From contig NZ_FPJW01000013.1 of the NCBI RefSeq assembly GCF_900119735.1, positions 1-64,000 on the forward strand: 64,000 nt of DNA, written 5' to 3'. The position numbers were made by a program, and so were the translations under genes. Within the stretch, counting starts at the first letter, position 1. Each line of letters begins with the position of its first letter. Source of the stretch: Marinospirillum alkaliphilum DSM 21637 (GTDB lineage Bacteria; Pseudomonadota; Gammaproteobacteria; Pseudomonadales; Halomonadaceae). A model generated the notes under the pieces. That model saw nothing but the letters and a program-made list of their open reading frames with translations, had not been told where the DNA came from and ran no database searches. Shown here in pieces: positions 52,909-62,843 of the stretch.

Positions 52909-55359
52909 ATGACTGCCCATTTCCCTGTAGCAGCCAGTGAGCTGCCCCATCTTGAACAACAGGCCCGCAGACTGCGTGAGCAGGATGCGGATTTTGCTGC
53001 CTGGGCGCAGGGACAAGGGGTGATCCTGCATCAGGATCTCACCCAGGTTCGCATGGCCCGCCTGCTGGATGAACTGGAAGCGCAAGGCCAGTCACGCAAG
53101 GCGCTGCTTCAGATGCTGACCGCTGCGGATCACCTGGCCAATGCTGCCATGTGGCTGGTGGTGCATGCCACCTACGCCAAGCGTGTGGATGTGGATGGTC
53201 GCCCGCTGGATGCGGCGGATTTTAAAGCCGATCCCCAGGGGCATACCGGAGGTTCGCTGAACATGGTGCCCGCTTATGTGGGTTACCTGCTGGCCAACCT
53301 GCTCAGTGGCAATACCCGCAGCTGGCTGATGGAGCAGGGGCATTGCGTGGCGGCCATAGATAGCGTCAACCTGCTGCTGGGTAACCAGAAACAGCGCCAT
53401 GCCGAGGCTTACCCGGAGTGGTCTTCAGAGGTGTTGAGCCGTTTTGTGCAGGATTTTTATTCTTATGCGCTGGGGCAGGATGGTCGTCCGGCCTCACCGC
53501 TGGGCAGTCATGCCAACGTGAATACCGCCGGTGCGGTGAGCGAGGGTGGTTATCTGGGCTTCACCGCGTTGCAGTATGTACACGCCAGTGAAGCCGGTGA
53601 GCGACTGGTGGCGTTTTTGTCGGATGGTGCGTTTGAAGAGCAGCGCGGCAGTGACTGGGCACCCCTCTGGTGGCGTGCCGAAGACACCGGCTGGGTGGTG
53701 CCGGTGATGATAGCTAACGGGCGGCGCATCGATCAGCGCTCCACCCTGATGATGGAAGGCGGGGCAGACTGGTTTGCGGCCCACCTGAAGCACCATGGTT
53801 TTGAACCCAGTGTGATTGATGGCCGTGATCCGGCGGCTTTTGCCTGGGGCATTCTGATGGGTGAGCAGTGGCTGCAGGATGAGGTGGAAGAAATCCGCTC
53901 CGGTCAGCGCCATTATCCGGCCCGCCTGCCTTACCTGATTGCCGAAGCACCGAAGGGTTATGGTTTCCCCGGTGCCGGCACCAACCGCGCACACGGCACA
54001 CCGCTGCCGGGTAATCCGGCAAAGGATGCTGAATCCCTGCGTCTGTTTAATGAAGGTGCTGCGCGCCTGTGGCAAGCACCGGAAACCCTGCGTCAGGCGG
54101 CGAGCCTGTTCCGCCAGCATGAAACCCAGCAGCGGCCGCTGGAGCGGGATCATGCACTGGCTTCGCGCCGTGTGGCGGACCCGGTGATGCCGCAAGCCCC
54201 CTGGATTGCAGCAGATCAGCGCCTGCACTCGCCGATGTCGGCGGTGGATGTGGCCTTCTGTGCACTGATCAAGGCCAATCCTGATTTGCGTGTGCGGGTC
54301 GGCAACCCTGATGAAATGTCCAGCAACAACATGAGCCTGACCCTGGCCAAGCTCAAGCACCGGGTGGCGCAGCCGGAGTTTTCCCAGGACGAAGCCCTGG
54401 ACGGTGCGGTGATCACGGCGCTGAATGAAGAAGCAGTGATCAGTGCGGTGCTGGCCAACAAGGGCGGGCTGAATCTGGCGGTGTCCTACGAGGCCTTTTC
54501 AGTGAAGATGCTGGGTGCCCTGCGTCAGGAAATCATCTTTTCCCGCCACCAGATCGAAGCCGGTGAACAACCGGGCTGGCGTTCGGTGCCGGTGATTTCC
54601 AGTTCTCACCTCTGGGAAAACGGCAAGAACGAACAGTCGCATCAGGATTCCACCCTGGCAGAAGCGCTGCTGGGTGAAATGAGTGATGTGTCGCGGGTGA
54701 TCTTCCCGGCGGATGCCAACTCGGCAGCGGCAGCCCTGCTGGAGGTGTATCGCCATACGGGGCAGATTGCCAACCTGATCATTCCCAAGCGGGCACTGCC
54801 GAGTGTGCTGAGCCCGGAGCAGAGCACACAACTGGCTGAACAGGGTGCGCTGTGTGTGGCCGGTGACCCTGCCGCACCCTTGCAACTGGTGGCGGTGGGT
54901 GCTTATCAGTTGCAGCAGGCGATGCGCGCCTGGCAGCGTCTGGATGAGCGTGGTGAAAAAGCCTCATTGGTGTACCTGCAGGAGCCGGGACGTTTCCGTA
55001 TTCCGCGTGATGGCCATGAAGCGGACTGGGTGGCCACTGCAGCAGAGCGTGAAGCCCTGTTCCCGGCAGGCATTCAGGCGCGAGTGTTCCTGACTCATAC
55101 CCGCCCGGAAGTGTTGCTGGGGCATCTGCGTTCGCTGGATCTGGGTGTGGATAAAACAGCCGCGCTGGGTTACATCAACCGGGGCGGCACGCTGGATGTG
55201 CATGGTCTGTTGCTGGCCAACCGTTGCAGCTGGGCGCACCTGCTGCAGCAACTGGCACAGCTGGCCGGGCGTGATGCGGCAGACTGGATGGAGGCAGATG
55301 AACTGGCGGCATTAAAAGGCCAGCGACACCTGACGGAACTGCTGCCACTGGCACGCTGA
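52909..55359 (+). CDS. xfp: Phosphoketolase (xylulose-5-phosphate/fructose-6-phosphate type)
   Basis: ThDP enzyme of 816 residues that splits xylulose-5-phosphate or fructose-6-phosphate into acetyl phosphate and a shorter sugar phosphate. Motifs: VVHATYAKR, GHTGGSLNMVPAYVGYL, EQGHCVAAIDSVN, GSHANVNTAGAVSEGGYLG, VAFLSDGAFEEQRGSDWAP, EAPKGYGFPGAGTNRAHGTP, GKNEQSHQDSTLAEALLGE and RRVFLTHTRPEVLLGH-like stretches. AAGGAG precedes the ATG. No acetate kinase or transaldolase gene is adjacent. The N-terminal FxxxYxRxxNYLxAAQ-type region of lactic acid bacterial enzymes is altered here, so its substrate preference is uncertain. Confidence 0.9.
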   Translation: MTAHFPVAASELPHLEQQARRLREQDADFAAWAQGQGVILHQDLTQVRMARLLDELEAQGQSRKALLQMLTAADHLANAAMWLVVHATYAKRVDVDGRPLDAADFKADPQGHTGGSLNMVPAYVGYLLANLLSGNTRSWLMEQGHCVAAIDSVNLLLGNQKQRHAEAYPEWSSEVLSRFVQDFYSYALGQDGRPASPLGSHANVNTAGAVSEGGYLGFTALQYVHASEAGERLVAFLSDGAFEEQRGSDWAPLWWRAEDTGWVVPVMIANGRRIDQRSTLMMEGGADWFAAHLKHHGFEPSVIDGRDPAAFAWGILMGEQWLQDEVEEIRSGQRHYPARLPYLIAEAPKGYGFPGAGTNRAHGTPLPGNPAKDAESLRLFNEGAARLWQAPETLRQAASLFRQHETQQRPLERDHALASRRVADPVMPQAPWIAADQRLHSPMSAVDVAFCALIKANPDLRVRVGNPDEMSSNNMSLTLAKLKHRVAQPEFSQDEALDGAVITALNEEAVISAVLANKGGLNLAVSYEAFSVKMLGALRQEIIFSRHQIEAGEQPGWRSVPVISSSHLWENGKNEQSHQDSTLAEALLGEMSDVSRVIFPADANSAAAALLEVYRHTGQIANLIIPKRALPSVLSPEQSTQLAEQGALCVAGDPAAPLQLVAVGAYQLQQAMRAWQRLDERGEKASLVYLQEPGRFRIPRDGHEADWVATAAEREALFPAGIQARVFLTHTRPEVLLGHLRSLDLGVDKTAALGYINRGGTLDVHGLLLANRCSWAHLLQQLAQLAGRDAADWMEADELAALKGQRHLTELLPLAR

Positions 55360-55434
55360 TGTGGGTTTTGCCTGTATCCGGCTTTGTAATTTTCCGCTAT
55401 CTTTGTGTGAAACATTTTTAAGCAGGAGGGGGGT

Positions 55435-56127
55435 ATGCACCCACCGGCAAATGACAGGCTGAATCTGGTCTCGGTGCCACTGCGCATCAAGGGCACCTTT
55501 TTGCCGGCCACCTTGTTGCAACCGGCGGTGACACAGCCTGCCCGTTTTCGTGCCGGACTGGCGGAGCGCATCAGTCAGGGTGGAGCACTGCTGCAGACGG
55601 CACCGGTGGTGCTGGATCTGGCGCAGGTCACGGTGAGTGATTCGCTGCAACCCTGGGTGGAAGCCTGTCGTGAGTTGCAGGTGCAGCTGGTGGCCGTGCG
55701 TACCGATGTACCCGAACTGCAGCAGCAGGCCCGTGAACTGGGGCTGGTGGCACTTAATGGCAGTGAGCGTTCAGCCCCGGCCGCGAATCAGGAAGAAGTG
55801 CCGCGCACGAAGATACATCAGGGCACGGTGCGCGGTGGCCAGCAGCTGCTTTGTGAAACCGGTGATCTGGTCATAATGGGATCAGTGAATCCCGGTGCCG
55901 AAGTGCTGGCCAGTGGTCATGTGCATGTTTACGGTGCGTTGCGTGGTCGGGTGCTGGCGGGTATTCACGGTGATCGCCAGGCACGGATTTTCACTCAGCA
56001 ACTGGATGCCGAGCTGGTGGCCATTGCCGGGCATTATCAGACCAGTCAGGCTGCTGACTGGCTGCACCGGGGGGTAGCCGGGTGCATCGCGCTGGAACAA
56101 GAACAGTTGGTGTTCAGCAGTTTCTGA
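55435..56127 (+). CDS. minC: Septum-site inhibitor MinC
   Basis: FtsZ-ring antagonist of 230 residues. The N-terminal domain (about 10-110) inhibits FtsZ; after a linker (SAPAANQEEVPRTK) the C-terminal beta-helix (about 120-225) binds MinD: RGGQQLLCETGDLVIMGSV, NPGAEVLASGHVHVYGALRG, ARIFTQQLDAELVAIAG. The ribosome site AGGAGGGGG is very strong. First gene of minCDE, with minD 23 bases downstream. Confidence 0.94.
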   Translation: MHPPANDRLNLVSVPLRIKGTFLPATLLQPAVTQPARFRAGLAERISQGGALLQTAPVVLDLAQVTVSDSLQPWVEACRELQVQLVAVRTDVPELQQQARELGLVALNGSERSAPAANQEEVPRTKIHQGTVRGGQQLLCETGDLVIMGSVNPGAEVLASGHVHVYGALRGRVLAGIHGDRQARIFTQQLDAELVAIAGHYQTSQAADWLHRGVAGCIALEQEQLVFSSF

Positions 56128-56150
56128 TCGGATATATAAAGGAGTAACAC

Positions 56151-56963
56151 TTGGCAAAAGTGATTGTGGTCACTTCAGGCAAGGGTGGTGTGGGAAAAAC
56201 CACCAGTTGTGCCTCTCTGGGAAGCGGGCTGGCGCTGCGTGGCCATCGCACGGTGATGATCGATTTTGATGTGGGTCTGCGTAATCTGGATTTGATTCTG
56301 GGTTGTGAACGGCGGGTGGTGTACGACCTGGTCAATGTGATCCAGGGCGAAGCCAGCCTGCAGCAGGCGCTGATCCGTGACAAGCGCGCGGATGAACTTT
56401 ACATGCTGCCGGCTTCACAGACCCGCGACAAGGATGCCCTGACGCTGGAAGGCGTGCAGCAGGTGATTGCAGAGCTGAGCCGGGATTTTGATTACATCCT
56501 GTGTGATTCCCCGGCCGGTATTGAGCGGGGCGCACAACTGGCGATGTATTTTGCTGATGAAGCGGTGCTGGTGACCAACCCGGAGGTTTCTTCGGTGCGG
56601 GACACGGATCGCATCATTGGTCTGTTGCATGCCAAAACCCTGGCAGCCAAAGAAGGTCGCAAGATCACCGAGCACCTGTTGATCACCCGTTACAGCCCGG
56701 AGCGGGTGCATCAGGGTGAAATGCTGTCGCTGGAAGACGTGCAGGAAATTCTGGCGGTGCCGCTGATGGGTGTGATTCCCGAGTCAGAAGCGGTGCTGAC
56801 CGCATCCAACAAGGGCATTCCGGTGATTCATGATGAAACCTGTGATGCCAGTCAGGCCTATCGTGATGCGGTGGCGCGTCTGCTGGGTGAAGAACGCCCG
56901 CTGCGTTTCACCGAGTATCGCAAGCAGGGCCTGTTCAGCCGGGTATTCAAGGGAGGTCGGTGA
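56151..56963 (+). CDS. minD: Septum-site ATPase MinD
   Basis: Membrane-oscillating ATPase of 270 residues. It starts with TTG behind AAGGAG. Deviant Walker A is GKGGVGKTT at 10-18, with IDFDVGLRNLDLILGCERR and ILCDSPAGIERGA. The C terminus ends in an amphipathic membrane-binding helix (YRKQGLFSRVFKGGR). It carries MinC to the poles and is released by MinE. Overlaps minE by 4 bases (ATGA). Confidence 0.97.
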   Translation: MAKVIVVTSGKGGVGKTTSCASLGSGLALRGHRTVMIDFDVGLRNLDLILGCERRVVYDLVNVIQGEASLQQALIRDKRADELYMLPASQTRDKDALTLEGVQQVIAELSRDFDYILCDSPAGIERGAQLAMYFADEAVLVTNPEVSSVRDTDRIIGLLHAKTLAAKEGRKITEHLLITRYSPERVHQGEMLSLEDVQEILAVPLMGVIPESEAVLTASNKGIPVIHDETCDASQAYRDAVARLLGEERPLRFTEYRKQGLFSRVFKGGR

Positions 56964-57247
56964 TGAAACTGCTGGATTTGTTCCAACGTGAACAGCGCGC
57001 CTCAGCGGGAGAAGCCCGCGAGCGTTTGAAGATTATTCTGGCGCATGAGCGCAGCCTGCGCAGTCAGCCGGAGTTTCTGCCACGGCTGCAGCAGGATCTG
57101 CTGGAGGTGGTGAAGCGTTATGTCAGCATTCAGTCAGATCAGGTCCGGGTACAACTGGATCGCCATGATATGATGTCGGTTCTCGAAATCAACGTGACCT
57201 TTCCGAACACCGCCCTGTCCGGTGGTGTGCAAGGTGGCGGGCACTGA
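56960..57247 (+). CDS. minE: Topological specificity factor MinE
   Basis: A 95-residue activator of MinD ATPase, near the usual 88-90. Its N-terminal membrane/MinD-binding part is MKLLDLFQREQRASAGEARE-like and includes ERLKIILAHERS; the C-terminal dimerisation part follows (LPRLQQDLLEVVKRYVSIQS, QVRVQLDRHDMMSVLEINVTFP). Completes the minCDE operon. Confidence 0.95.
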   Translation: MMKLLDLFQREQRASAGEARERLKIILAHERSLRSQPEFLPRLQQDLLEVVKRYVSIQSDQVRVQLDRHDMMSVLEINVTFPNTALSGGVQGGGH

Positions 57248-57261
57248 CACATGGCACTGGA

Positions 57262-58731
57262 ATGAATCGCAAGACTGATGAGCTGACCTTTCTCTGGCAC
57301 GACTACGAAACCTTTGGTGCGGATACCCGGCGGGATCGCCCCTGCCAGTTTGCCGCCATTCGCACCGATGCCGATTTCAACGAGATCGGTGAACCGCAGA
57401 TGTTTTACTGCCAGCCGGCGGACGATTACCTGCCGCACCCGATGGCACTGCTGATCACAGGCATCACCCCGCAGCATGCCCGCCGTGAAGGCATGCCGGA
57501 GGCAGAGTTTGCCGGGGAAATCCATGCCCTGATGAGTCAGCCGCGCACCTGTGTGGTGGGTTACAACTCGATTCGTTTTGATGATGAAGTCACCCGCCAG
57601 ATGTTTTACCGCAACTTCATTGACCCTTACGGGCGTGAGTGGCAGAACGGTAATTCACGCTGGGACCTGATTGATCTGGTGCGGGCCACCTATGCGCTGC
57701 GCCCGGAAGGCATTCAGTGGCCACGCAAGGAAGATGGCAGCCCCAGTTTCCGACTCGAAGACCTGACGGCTGCCAATGGCATCAGCCACGGTGATGCGGC
57801 CCATGATGCCTTGGCCGATGTGCGTGCCACCATTGCGCTGGCGCGACTGCTGCGTCAGGCCCAACCGCGATTGTTTGATCACCTGTTCAGTCAGCGTGGC
57901 AAACACCAGGCTGCAGCGCTGCTGGACCTGAATAATCCCCGTCCGTTGCTGCATGTCTCCAGCCGTTTTCCGGCCAGTCGGGGTTGCTGTGGCATCGTGC
58001 TGCCGCTGGCGGCCCACCCGACCAACCCCAACGGGGTGATTGTTTACGACCTTTCGGAACACCCGCAGGAGCTCTTGTCGCTGTCGGCAGAAGCACTGCA
58101 CGAGCGGGTGTTCACCACCCAGGCCGAGCTGGAAGCAAAAGGTCAGAAGCGTGTGCCGCTGAAACTGGTGCACCTGAACCGTTGCCCGGTATTGTTGCCG
58201 GTGAAAGCCATGGAGCCTGCCAATGCTGCGCGCCTGGGGCTGGACCTGACCACCAATGAACAACACTGGCAAGTGTTGCAGCAGGCGGATGCCGGTGTAG
58301 CCGACAAGGTGCGTCAGGTGTTTGCAGCAGAAAGTGGTTTTACCGATGCCGGTGATCCGGATCTGATGCTCTACTCCGGTGCCTTCTTTTCCAATGCCGA
58401 TCGTCAGCGTTTTGATGAACTGCGTCGCCTGCCTCCGGAAACCCTGGGGGAAACCCCGCTGGTGTTTGATGATCCGCGAGCCGAGGAAATGCTGTTCCGT
58501 TATCGGGCGCGCAACTGGCCGGAGTACCTGACCTCTGCCGAGCGTGAGCGCTGGGACGAGTTTCGCTGGCAGAAGATCAACTCACCTCAGCTTTCCAGCC
58601 TGACCCTGCGTGGACTGGAGCAGGAATTGCTGCGTCTGAGCCAGCAGCCGCTGGATGAGGAACAACGCTTCCTGCTGCAGGAGTTACAGTTCTGGGTGGA
58701 GTCGCTGCTGCCGCTGCAGTTCATGGAATAA
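57262..58731 (+). CDS. sbcB: Exodeoxyribonuclease I (SbcB)
   Basis: Single-strand-specific 3'-5' DNA exonuclease of 489 residues, similar to E. coli ExoI (475). The DEDDh active site begins LWHDYETFG; then TGITPQHA, YNSIRFDDEVTRQMFYRN, and HDALADVRATIALARLL with the last catalytic acid and His. The ExoI-specific C-terminal half contains LHLNRCPVLLPVKAM-like and YRARNWPEYLTSAERERW segments. It starts 14 bases after minE, so it may be read from the min transcript. Confidence 0.95.
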   Translation: MNRKTDELTFLWHDYETFGADTRRDRPCQFAAIRTDADFNEIGEPQMFYCQPADDYLPHPMALLITGITPQHARREGMPEAEFAGEIHALMSQPRTCVVGYNSIRFDDEVTRQMFYRNFIDPYGREWQNGNSRWDLIDLVRATYALRPEGIQWPRKEDGSPSFRLEDLTAANGISHGDAAHDALADVRATIALARLLRQAQPRLFDHLFSQRGKHQAAALLDLNNPRPLLHVSSRFPASRGCCGIVLPLAAHPTNPNGVIVYDLSEHPQELLSLSAEALHERVFTTQAELEAKGQKRVPLKLVHLNRCPVLLPVKAMEPANAARLGLDLTTNEQHWQVLQQADAGVADKVRQVFAAESGFTDAGDPDLMLYSGAFFSNADRQRFDELRRLPPETLGETPLVFDDPRAEEMLFRYRARNWPEYLTSAERERWDEFRWQKINSPQLSSLTLRGLEQELLRLSQQPLDEEQRFLLQELQFWVESLLPLQFME

Positions 58732-58735
58732 AACC

Positions 58736-59953
58736 ATGTCTCCAACTTTTCTGGTGGTGCTGCTGTCCCTGCTGCTGGGGCTGCAGCCACTGACCACTGA
58801 TCTTTACCTTCCCGCTTTGCCTGCCATCACTGACTTTTTTGGTGCTGACCCAGGCAAGGTGCAGTTGACCCTTTCGGCATTAATTTTATCCTTTGGTCTG
58901 TCGCAGTTGGTGTGGGGGCCGGTTTCTGATCGTTATGGCCGCAAGCCGGTGATGCTGCTGGGGCTGATGCTTTATACCCTGGCGGCACTGGGCAGCAGTC
59001 TGGCGGCCAGCCTGGAAGCACTGATTCTGTGGCGCATCCTGCAGGGCGCTGCGATGGGTGCCGCCATCATGTGTGGTCGGGCGCTGGTGCGGGACCTGTT
59101 TGATGATCCAGTGCGGGGTGCACGGGTGATGAGTCTGGGTTTGTCCGGGCTGGGTATTCTGGCCTGCCTGGGTACTCCACTGGGGGGTGCCCTGATGCAA
59201 TGGTTCGGCTGGCGTGAAACCCTGTTTTTTCTGGCACTGTTTGGTGGAGCAGTGTTGCTGCTGGCCAGCCTGCGGATGCAGGAAACCCTGGCAGCACCCA
59301 ACCATGATGCACTCAGGCCGACACGTCTGTTCGGCATCTGGAAAACAATTCTGGGTCATTCAACCTTCTGGGCATTTGCGCTCTTGCAGGTGGGCAGTTA
59401 TGCCGGTCTGTTTGTGTTCCTGGTCAGCTCTTCCTTTGTGTTCATCCGGGTGCTGGATGTGAGTGCACTGGGTTATGGCCTGCTGATGTTTTCCATGTCG
59501 TTTTTTTATATTGTTGGCACGCTGATCTGCCGCCGCCTGCTGCTGCATTTTTCGGTGACTGCCACGGTGGCGTTGGGTGGTTTATGTGCTTTACTAGGCG
59601 GTGGTCTGTTGCTGCTTTCGGTATTGCTGGAGTGGCCGGGCATCTGGGCAGTGATGCTGCCGGTGTACCTGTTTGTGATTTCGCATGGCATTAATCAACC
59701 CTGCTCCCACAGTGGGGTGATGCAGCCTTTTCCGCATTCGGCAGGTGCCGCCACCGCGCTCAGTAGTGTGGTGATGGTGTTGGTGGCTTTTGTGGTCGGA
59801 TTGTTGCTGGGGGAAGGTTTGTCAGAGCCGCTGTTACCCATGGCAGTGGGCATTGGCAGCAGTGGTGTGTTTGTGGCTGCCGTGGCCTGGTTGCTGGTGC
59901 CGATGGCTGCCCGCTCGTCGGAACGGGCAGCGCATCAGACTGCGGTTGAGTGA
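58736..59953 (+). CDS. Bcr/CflA-type MFS drug efflux transporter
   Basis: A 405-residue 12-helix proton antiporter. Start at 58736, four bases after the sbcB stop. Family patches: LLSLLLGLQPLTTDLYLPALP at TM1, LSQLVWGPVSDRYGRKPVML (MFS motif A), RILQGAAMGAAIMCGRALVRD (TM4) and GLGILACLGTPLGGALMQWFGWRETLF. The DLYLPALP and RDLFD patches point to the Bcr/CflA group, which exports bicyclomycin, chloramphenicol or similar. The substrate is not predictable. Convergent with the M16 protease gene with no bases between the two stop codons. Confidence 0.87.
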   Translation: MSPTFLVVLLSLLLGLQPLTTDLYLPALPAITDFFGADPGKVQLTLSALILSFGLSQLVWGPVSDRYGRKPVMLLGLMLYTLAALGSSLAASLEALILWRILQGAAMGAAIMCGRALVRDLFDDPVRGARVMSLGLSGLGILACLGTPLGGALMQWFGWRETLFFLALFGGAVLLLASLRMQETLAAPNHDALRPTRLFGIWKTILGHSTFWAFALLQVGSYAGLFVFLVSSSFVFIRVLDVSALGYGLLMFSMSFFYIVGTLICRRLLLHFSVTATVALGGLCALLGGGLLLLSVLLEWPGIWAVMLPVYLFVISHGINQPCSHSGVMQPFPHSAGAATALSSVVMVLVAFVVGLLLGEGLSEPLLPMAVGIGSSGVFVAAVAWLLVPMAARSSERAAHQTAVE

Positions 59954-62779
59954 TCAGGGGCTGACCGGCTGCCATTCCCAGCTGCGTGCTTCCTGACCGG
60001 GCAGCAGGCGGCCTCGGCGCTCCGGGGTGCTGCCCAGCAGATAAAAGCCCCTTTCCCGATTCAGCAGCTGTTCATAAAAGTGAATCAGCTGTTCCTGGCT
60101 GGTGTCTTTCAGGGTATTGGCCAGTCGCTGACGGTGAGTGAAGTCCTGACGGCTGTTGCCGATTTCCCGCCAGAAACGTTCAGCACGCTGACCCAGGCGC
60201 TTGTCTGCTTCCAGCAACTGGCTGATCAGGCTGTTGCGATGCTGGTTAAAGTCCGCTGCTTCCAGACGTTCCAGCCGCACAATATCTTCCCGCAGGAATA
60301 CTTCAATGGCCTCGGCCAGATAATCCGGTTCTTCTGCCGGTGACTGGATGAAATAAAACAGGCCCGGTTGCTGCATCAGTGGCAGGTAGTTGCTGAACAC
60401 GGCATAACCCAGCTGCTGGCGGGTGCGCAGCTCATGAAAGAAGGCCGAGGACTGCAGGTGAGCCAGCAGGCGCATCTGTGCTTCTTCTTCCAGCCCGTAA
60501 CGCTGCCCCTGGATGTAATAGAGGATGGCGCGGTCATTGTGCTGCGGATGAATTTTTTCACTCCACTGCCCCGGTGGGATCTGCCGGATCTGCATCAGGT
60601 CCACGGCATCAGCAGTCAGTGAGGGCTGCAGCTGTGCTTCCACCTGGTTGGCCAGTTGAAGGGCTTCCGCTTCGGTCACATTACCCCAGGCCAGCAGTTG
60701 CACATGCAGCCTGGCGGTGAAAGCCGGGATAAAGGCTTTCAGGTCATCAGCAGTCAGCGGTGCCAGGGCTTTTAACTGTTCTTCCAGCGTCCAGCCACCC
60801 GGTTGCAGGGTGTTGCGATAAAGCTCCCGGATCAGTTGCTGGGGCAGGCGATCCCGCTGCTGGTTGCGCAGATTCTGTTCCAGAGTCTGCTGCAGGCGCA
60901 GGAACTGACCTTTATCCACCTGGGCTTGCTGCAACTGGTCGAGCATTTTCATCAGCAGGCGTGGCTGGCCTTCGTTGAATCCGCCCAGGCTCAGGGTGAT
61001 GCCACGGCTGTGTGGATAAACCTCGTAGTGAATACCGGCCAGACGTGCCGGGTAACCAGGGGCGTTGAGCTGGTCGTTGAGCCACTGGGCAGTGAGCTGG
61101 GCCAGCAGGCGGTTGTTCAGATCTGTGGCCACATCCGGATTCTGCAAGCTGACAAACCACTGTGCACGCGGCACCTTGAAGCTGGTGTCCTGCCCGTGCC
61201 AGAGCTGCAAGCCATGGCCTGCAACGGGCAACAAGCGAGGTTCGGCATCATTGGCACCGGCATGCAGGGCCAGGCTGGATGGCATGAAGGGGTTGGCATC
61301 CGGCAGGCGTGTTGCTGTTTGTGCCGCTGCAGTGACCGGTGCAACCGGGCGTGTCAGGCGGTATTCAGCCGGTACCCAGGGAGCTGTCTGGTCGGTGGTT
61401 GCATCCGGGTTGACATGCACCGCCAGCAGGCGTTCCGGCGTCAGTTGATCCAGCAGGCTTTGAATGCGTTCTGCCGAGAAGCGATCAAAGGCATGGTGGG
61501 CGCGCAGCACGTCCTCAAAAGGATAACGGGCCATGTTCATGGCCAGATGGGTGACCAGGTTACGAGCTTCGCCCGGTTCGGCAAAGCGGAAGGCGTTGGC
61601 GGCCTGGGCGGCATCTTCTTCAAATCGCCAGGCGACAATGCCTTCATTGCGAATCAATTCCAGATGGGCAAACACCAGTGACTTGATGGCTTCTATCTGC
61701 TGGTTGCCGCTGGCGGTCAGTTCAATGTGAATGCCAAACAGGGCTTCCTGTCCGGTTTGCATCTGGCTGCCGGCAGACAGACCGGTGGCCCAGCCGCGCT
61801 GCTTCAACAGTTGCAGCAGGCTGCCTTCCCCTTCATGGCCGATCAGCCCGGCCAGATAACGATCCGGTTTCAGGCGGTAGTCGGCAGTGGGATCGGTGAT
61901 CGGGAACAGCAGTTGCAATTGGCGCTGCTGGCGCAGGGGCTGGATTTCCAGCAGTGCCGGCAGGTCAGTGGCACGGATCAGCTCAGGCCAGACAGGCTCA
62001 GCGCTGGCCGGGCGGGATTGAATGGCGGCAAAATGCGCTTGCACCATGGCACGCAGTTCATGGATCGGCTGAGGGCCGAGTACCACCAGAGTCATGCGGT
62101 CAGGCGTGTAATACTGCTGGTGGAAGTCCAGCATGGCTTCACGCAGTGCCGGGTTGTTGATGTCCAGGGTTTCACGGTTGCCTGCACTGAAGCGTGAGGC
62201 TGGATGTTCGGGGTTGAATGCCTGGCGCAGGGCGGAAAGGCGACGGCGGGCATCATCCTGCAGGGTGCCACTCCACTCGGAGTTCACGGCATTGACTTCA
62301 CGCTCCATGTACTCGGGGCTGAACAGTGGATCAATGAAGAAGCGTGACATGCGCTCCAGGGCCGGATTCAGATGATCCGGCTGGATATCAAAGAAGTAGT
62401 TGGTATCACGCGGGGCCGTGAAGGCATTGTGACTGCCGCCATGCTGGCTGATGAAACGCTGGTAGGCATCCGCTTCCGGAAAGGTGGCGGTGCCCAGAAA
62501 CAGCATGTGCTCCAGAAAGTGGGCCAGCCCGGGCCATTCATCCGGTTCATGAAAGCTGCCTGCAGCAACATTCATCGAGGCTGCCGCCCGATCAGCTTCA
62601 GCATCACTGATCACCAGCACCCTCAGGCCATTGGGCAACTGCAGCCCGGCATAACTGCGGCTGTCATTCGGGCTGGTGACCGGCGTCAGGGTCTTGGTCT
62701 GAAAAGGCATCATGGAGCAGGCGCTCAGGGTCAGGGACAAAGTCAGGGTTATCAGGATAAAGCGTATCTTGCCATTCAT
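59954..62779 (-). CDS. M16-family (insulinase/pitrilysin-like) zinc protease, lipoprotein
   Basis: A 941-residue peptidase with a lipoprotein signal (LTLSAC, Cys21 lipidated; Ser at +2 predicts outer membrane). The inverted zinc motif is H87-FLE-H91 (GLAHFLEHMLFLG), followed by HGGSHNAFTAPRDTNYFFD and the downstream acidic helix EREVNAVNSEWSG. The second half is the inactive M16 repeat, with an RxxQQLGYAVFS motif near residue 805. Length matches pitrilysin (PtrA, about 960), but membrane anchoring differs from E. coli PtrA, which is soluble in the periplasm. It degrades peptides in the periplasm by analogy. Confidence 0.92.
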   Translation of the reverse strand: MNGKIRFILITLTLSLTLSACSMMPFQTKTLTPVTSPNDSRSYAGLQLPNGLRVLVISDAEADRAAASMNVAAGSFHEPDEWPGLAHFLEHMLFLGTATFPEADAYQRFISQHGGSHNAFTAPRDTNYFFDIQPDHLNPALERMSRFFIDPLFSPEYMEREVNAVNSEWSGTLQDDARRRLSALRQAFNPEHPASRFSAGNRETLDINNPALREAMLDFHQQYYTPDRMTLVVLGPQPIHELRAMVQAHFAAIQSRPASAEPVWPELIRATDLPALLEIQPLRQQRQLQLLFPITDPTADYRLKPDRYLAGLIGHEGEGSLLQLLKQRGWATGLSAGSQMQTGQEALFGIHIELTASGNQQIEAIKSLVFAHLELIRNEGIVAWRFEEDAAQAANAFRFAEPGEARNLVTHLAMNMARYPFEDVLRAHHAFDRFSAERIQSLLDQLTPERLLAVHVNPDATTDQTAPWVPAEYRLTRPVAPVTAAAQTATRLPDANPFMPSSLALHAGANDAEPRLLPVAGHGLQLWHGQDTSFKVPRAQWFVSLQNPDVATDLNNRLLAQLTAQWLNDQLNAPGYPARLAGIHYEVYPHSRGITLSLGGFNEGQPRLLMKMLDQLQQAQVDKGQFLRLQQTLEQNLRNQQRDRLPQQLIRELYRNTLQPGGWTLEEQLKALAPLTADDLKAFIPAFTARLHVQLLAWGNVTEAEALQLANQVEAQLQPSLTADAVDLMQIRQIPPGQWSEKIHPQHNDRAILYYIQGQRYGLEEEAQMRLLAHLQSSAFFHELRTRQQLGYAVFSNYLPLMQQPGLFYFIQSPAEEPDYLAEAIEVFLREDIVRLERLEAADFNQHRNSLISQLLEADKRLGQRAERFWREIGNSRQDFTHRQRLANTLKDTSQEQLIHFYEQLLNRERGFYLLGSTPERRGRLLPGQEARSWEWQPVSP

Positions 62780-62843
62780 GGTTCAAATCCAGGTTCAGGT
62801 CCGTGAGGGTAAAGGCAAGCACAAGGCCGGAAAGTTCAATGCA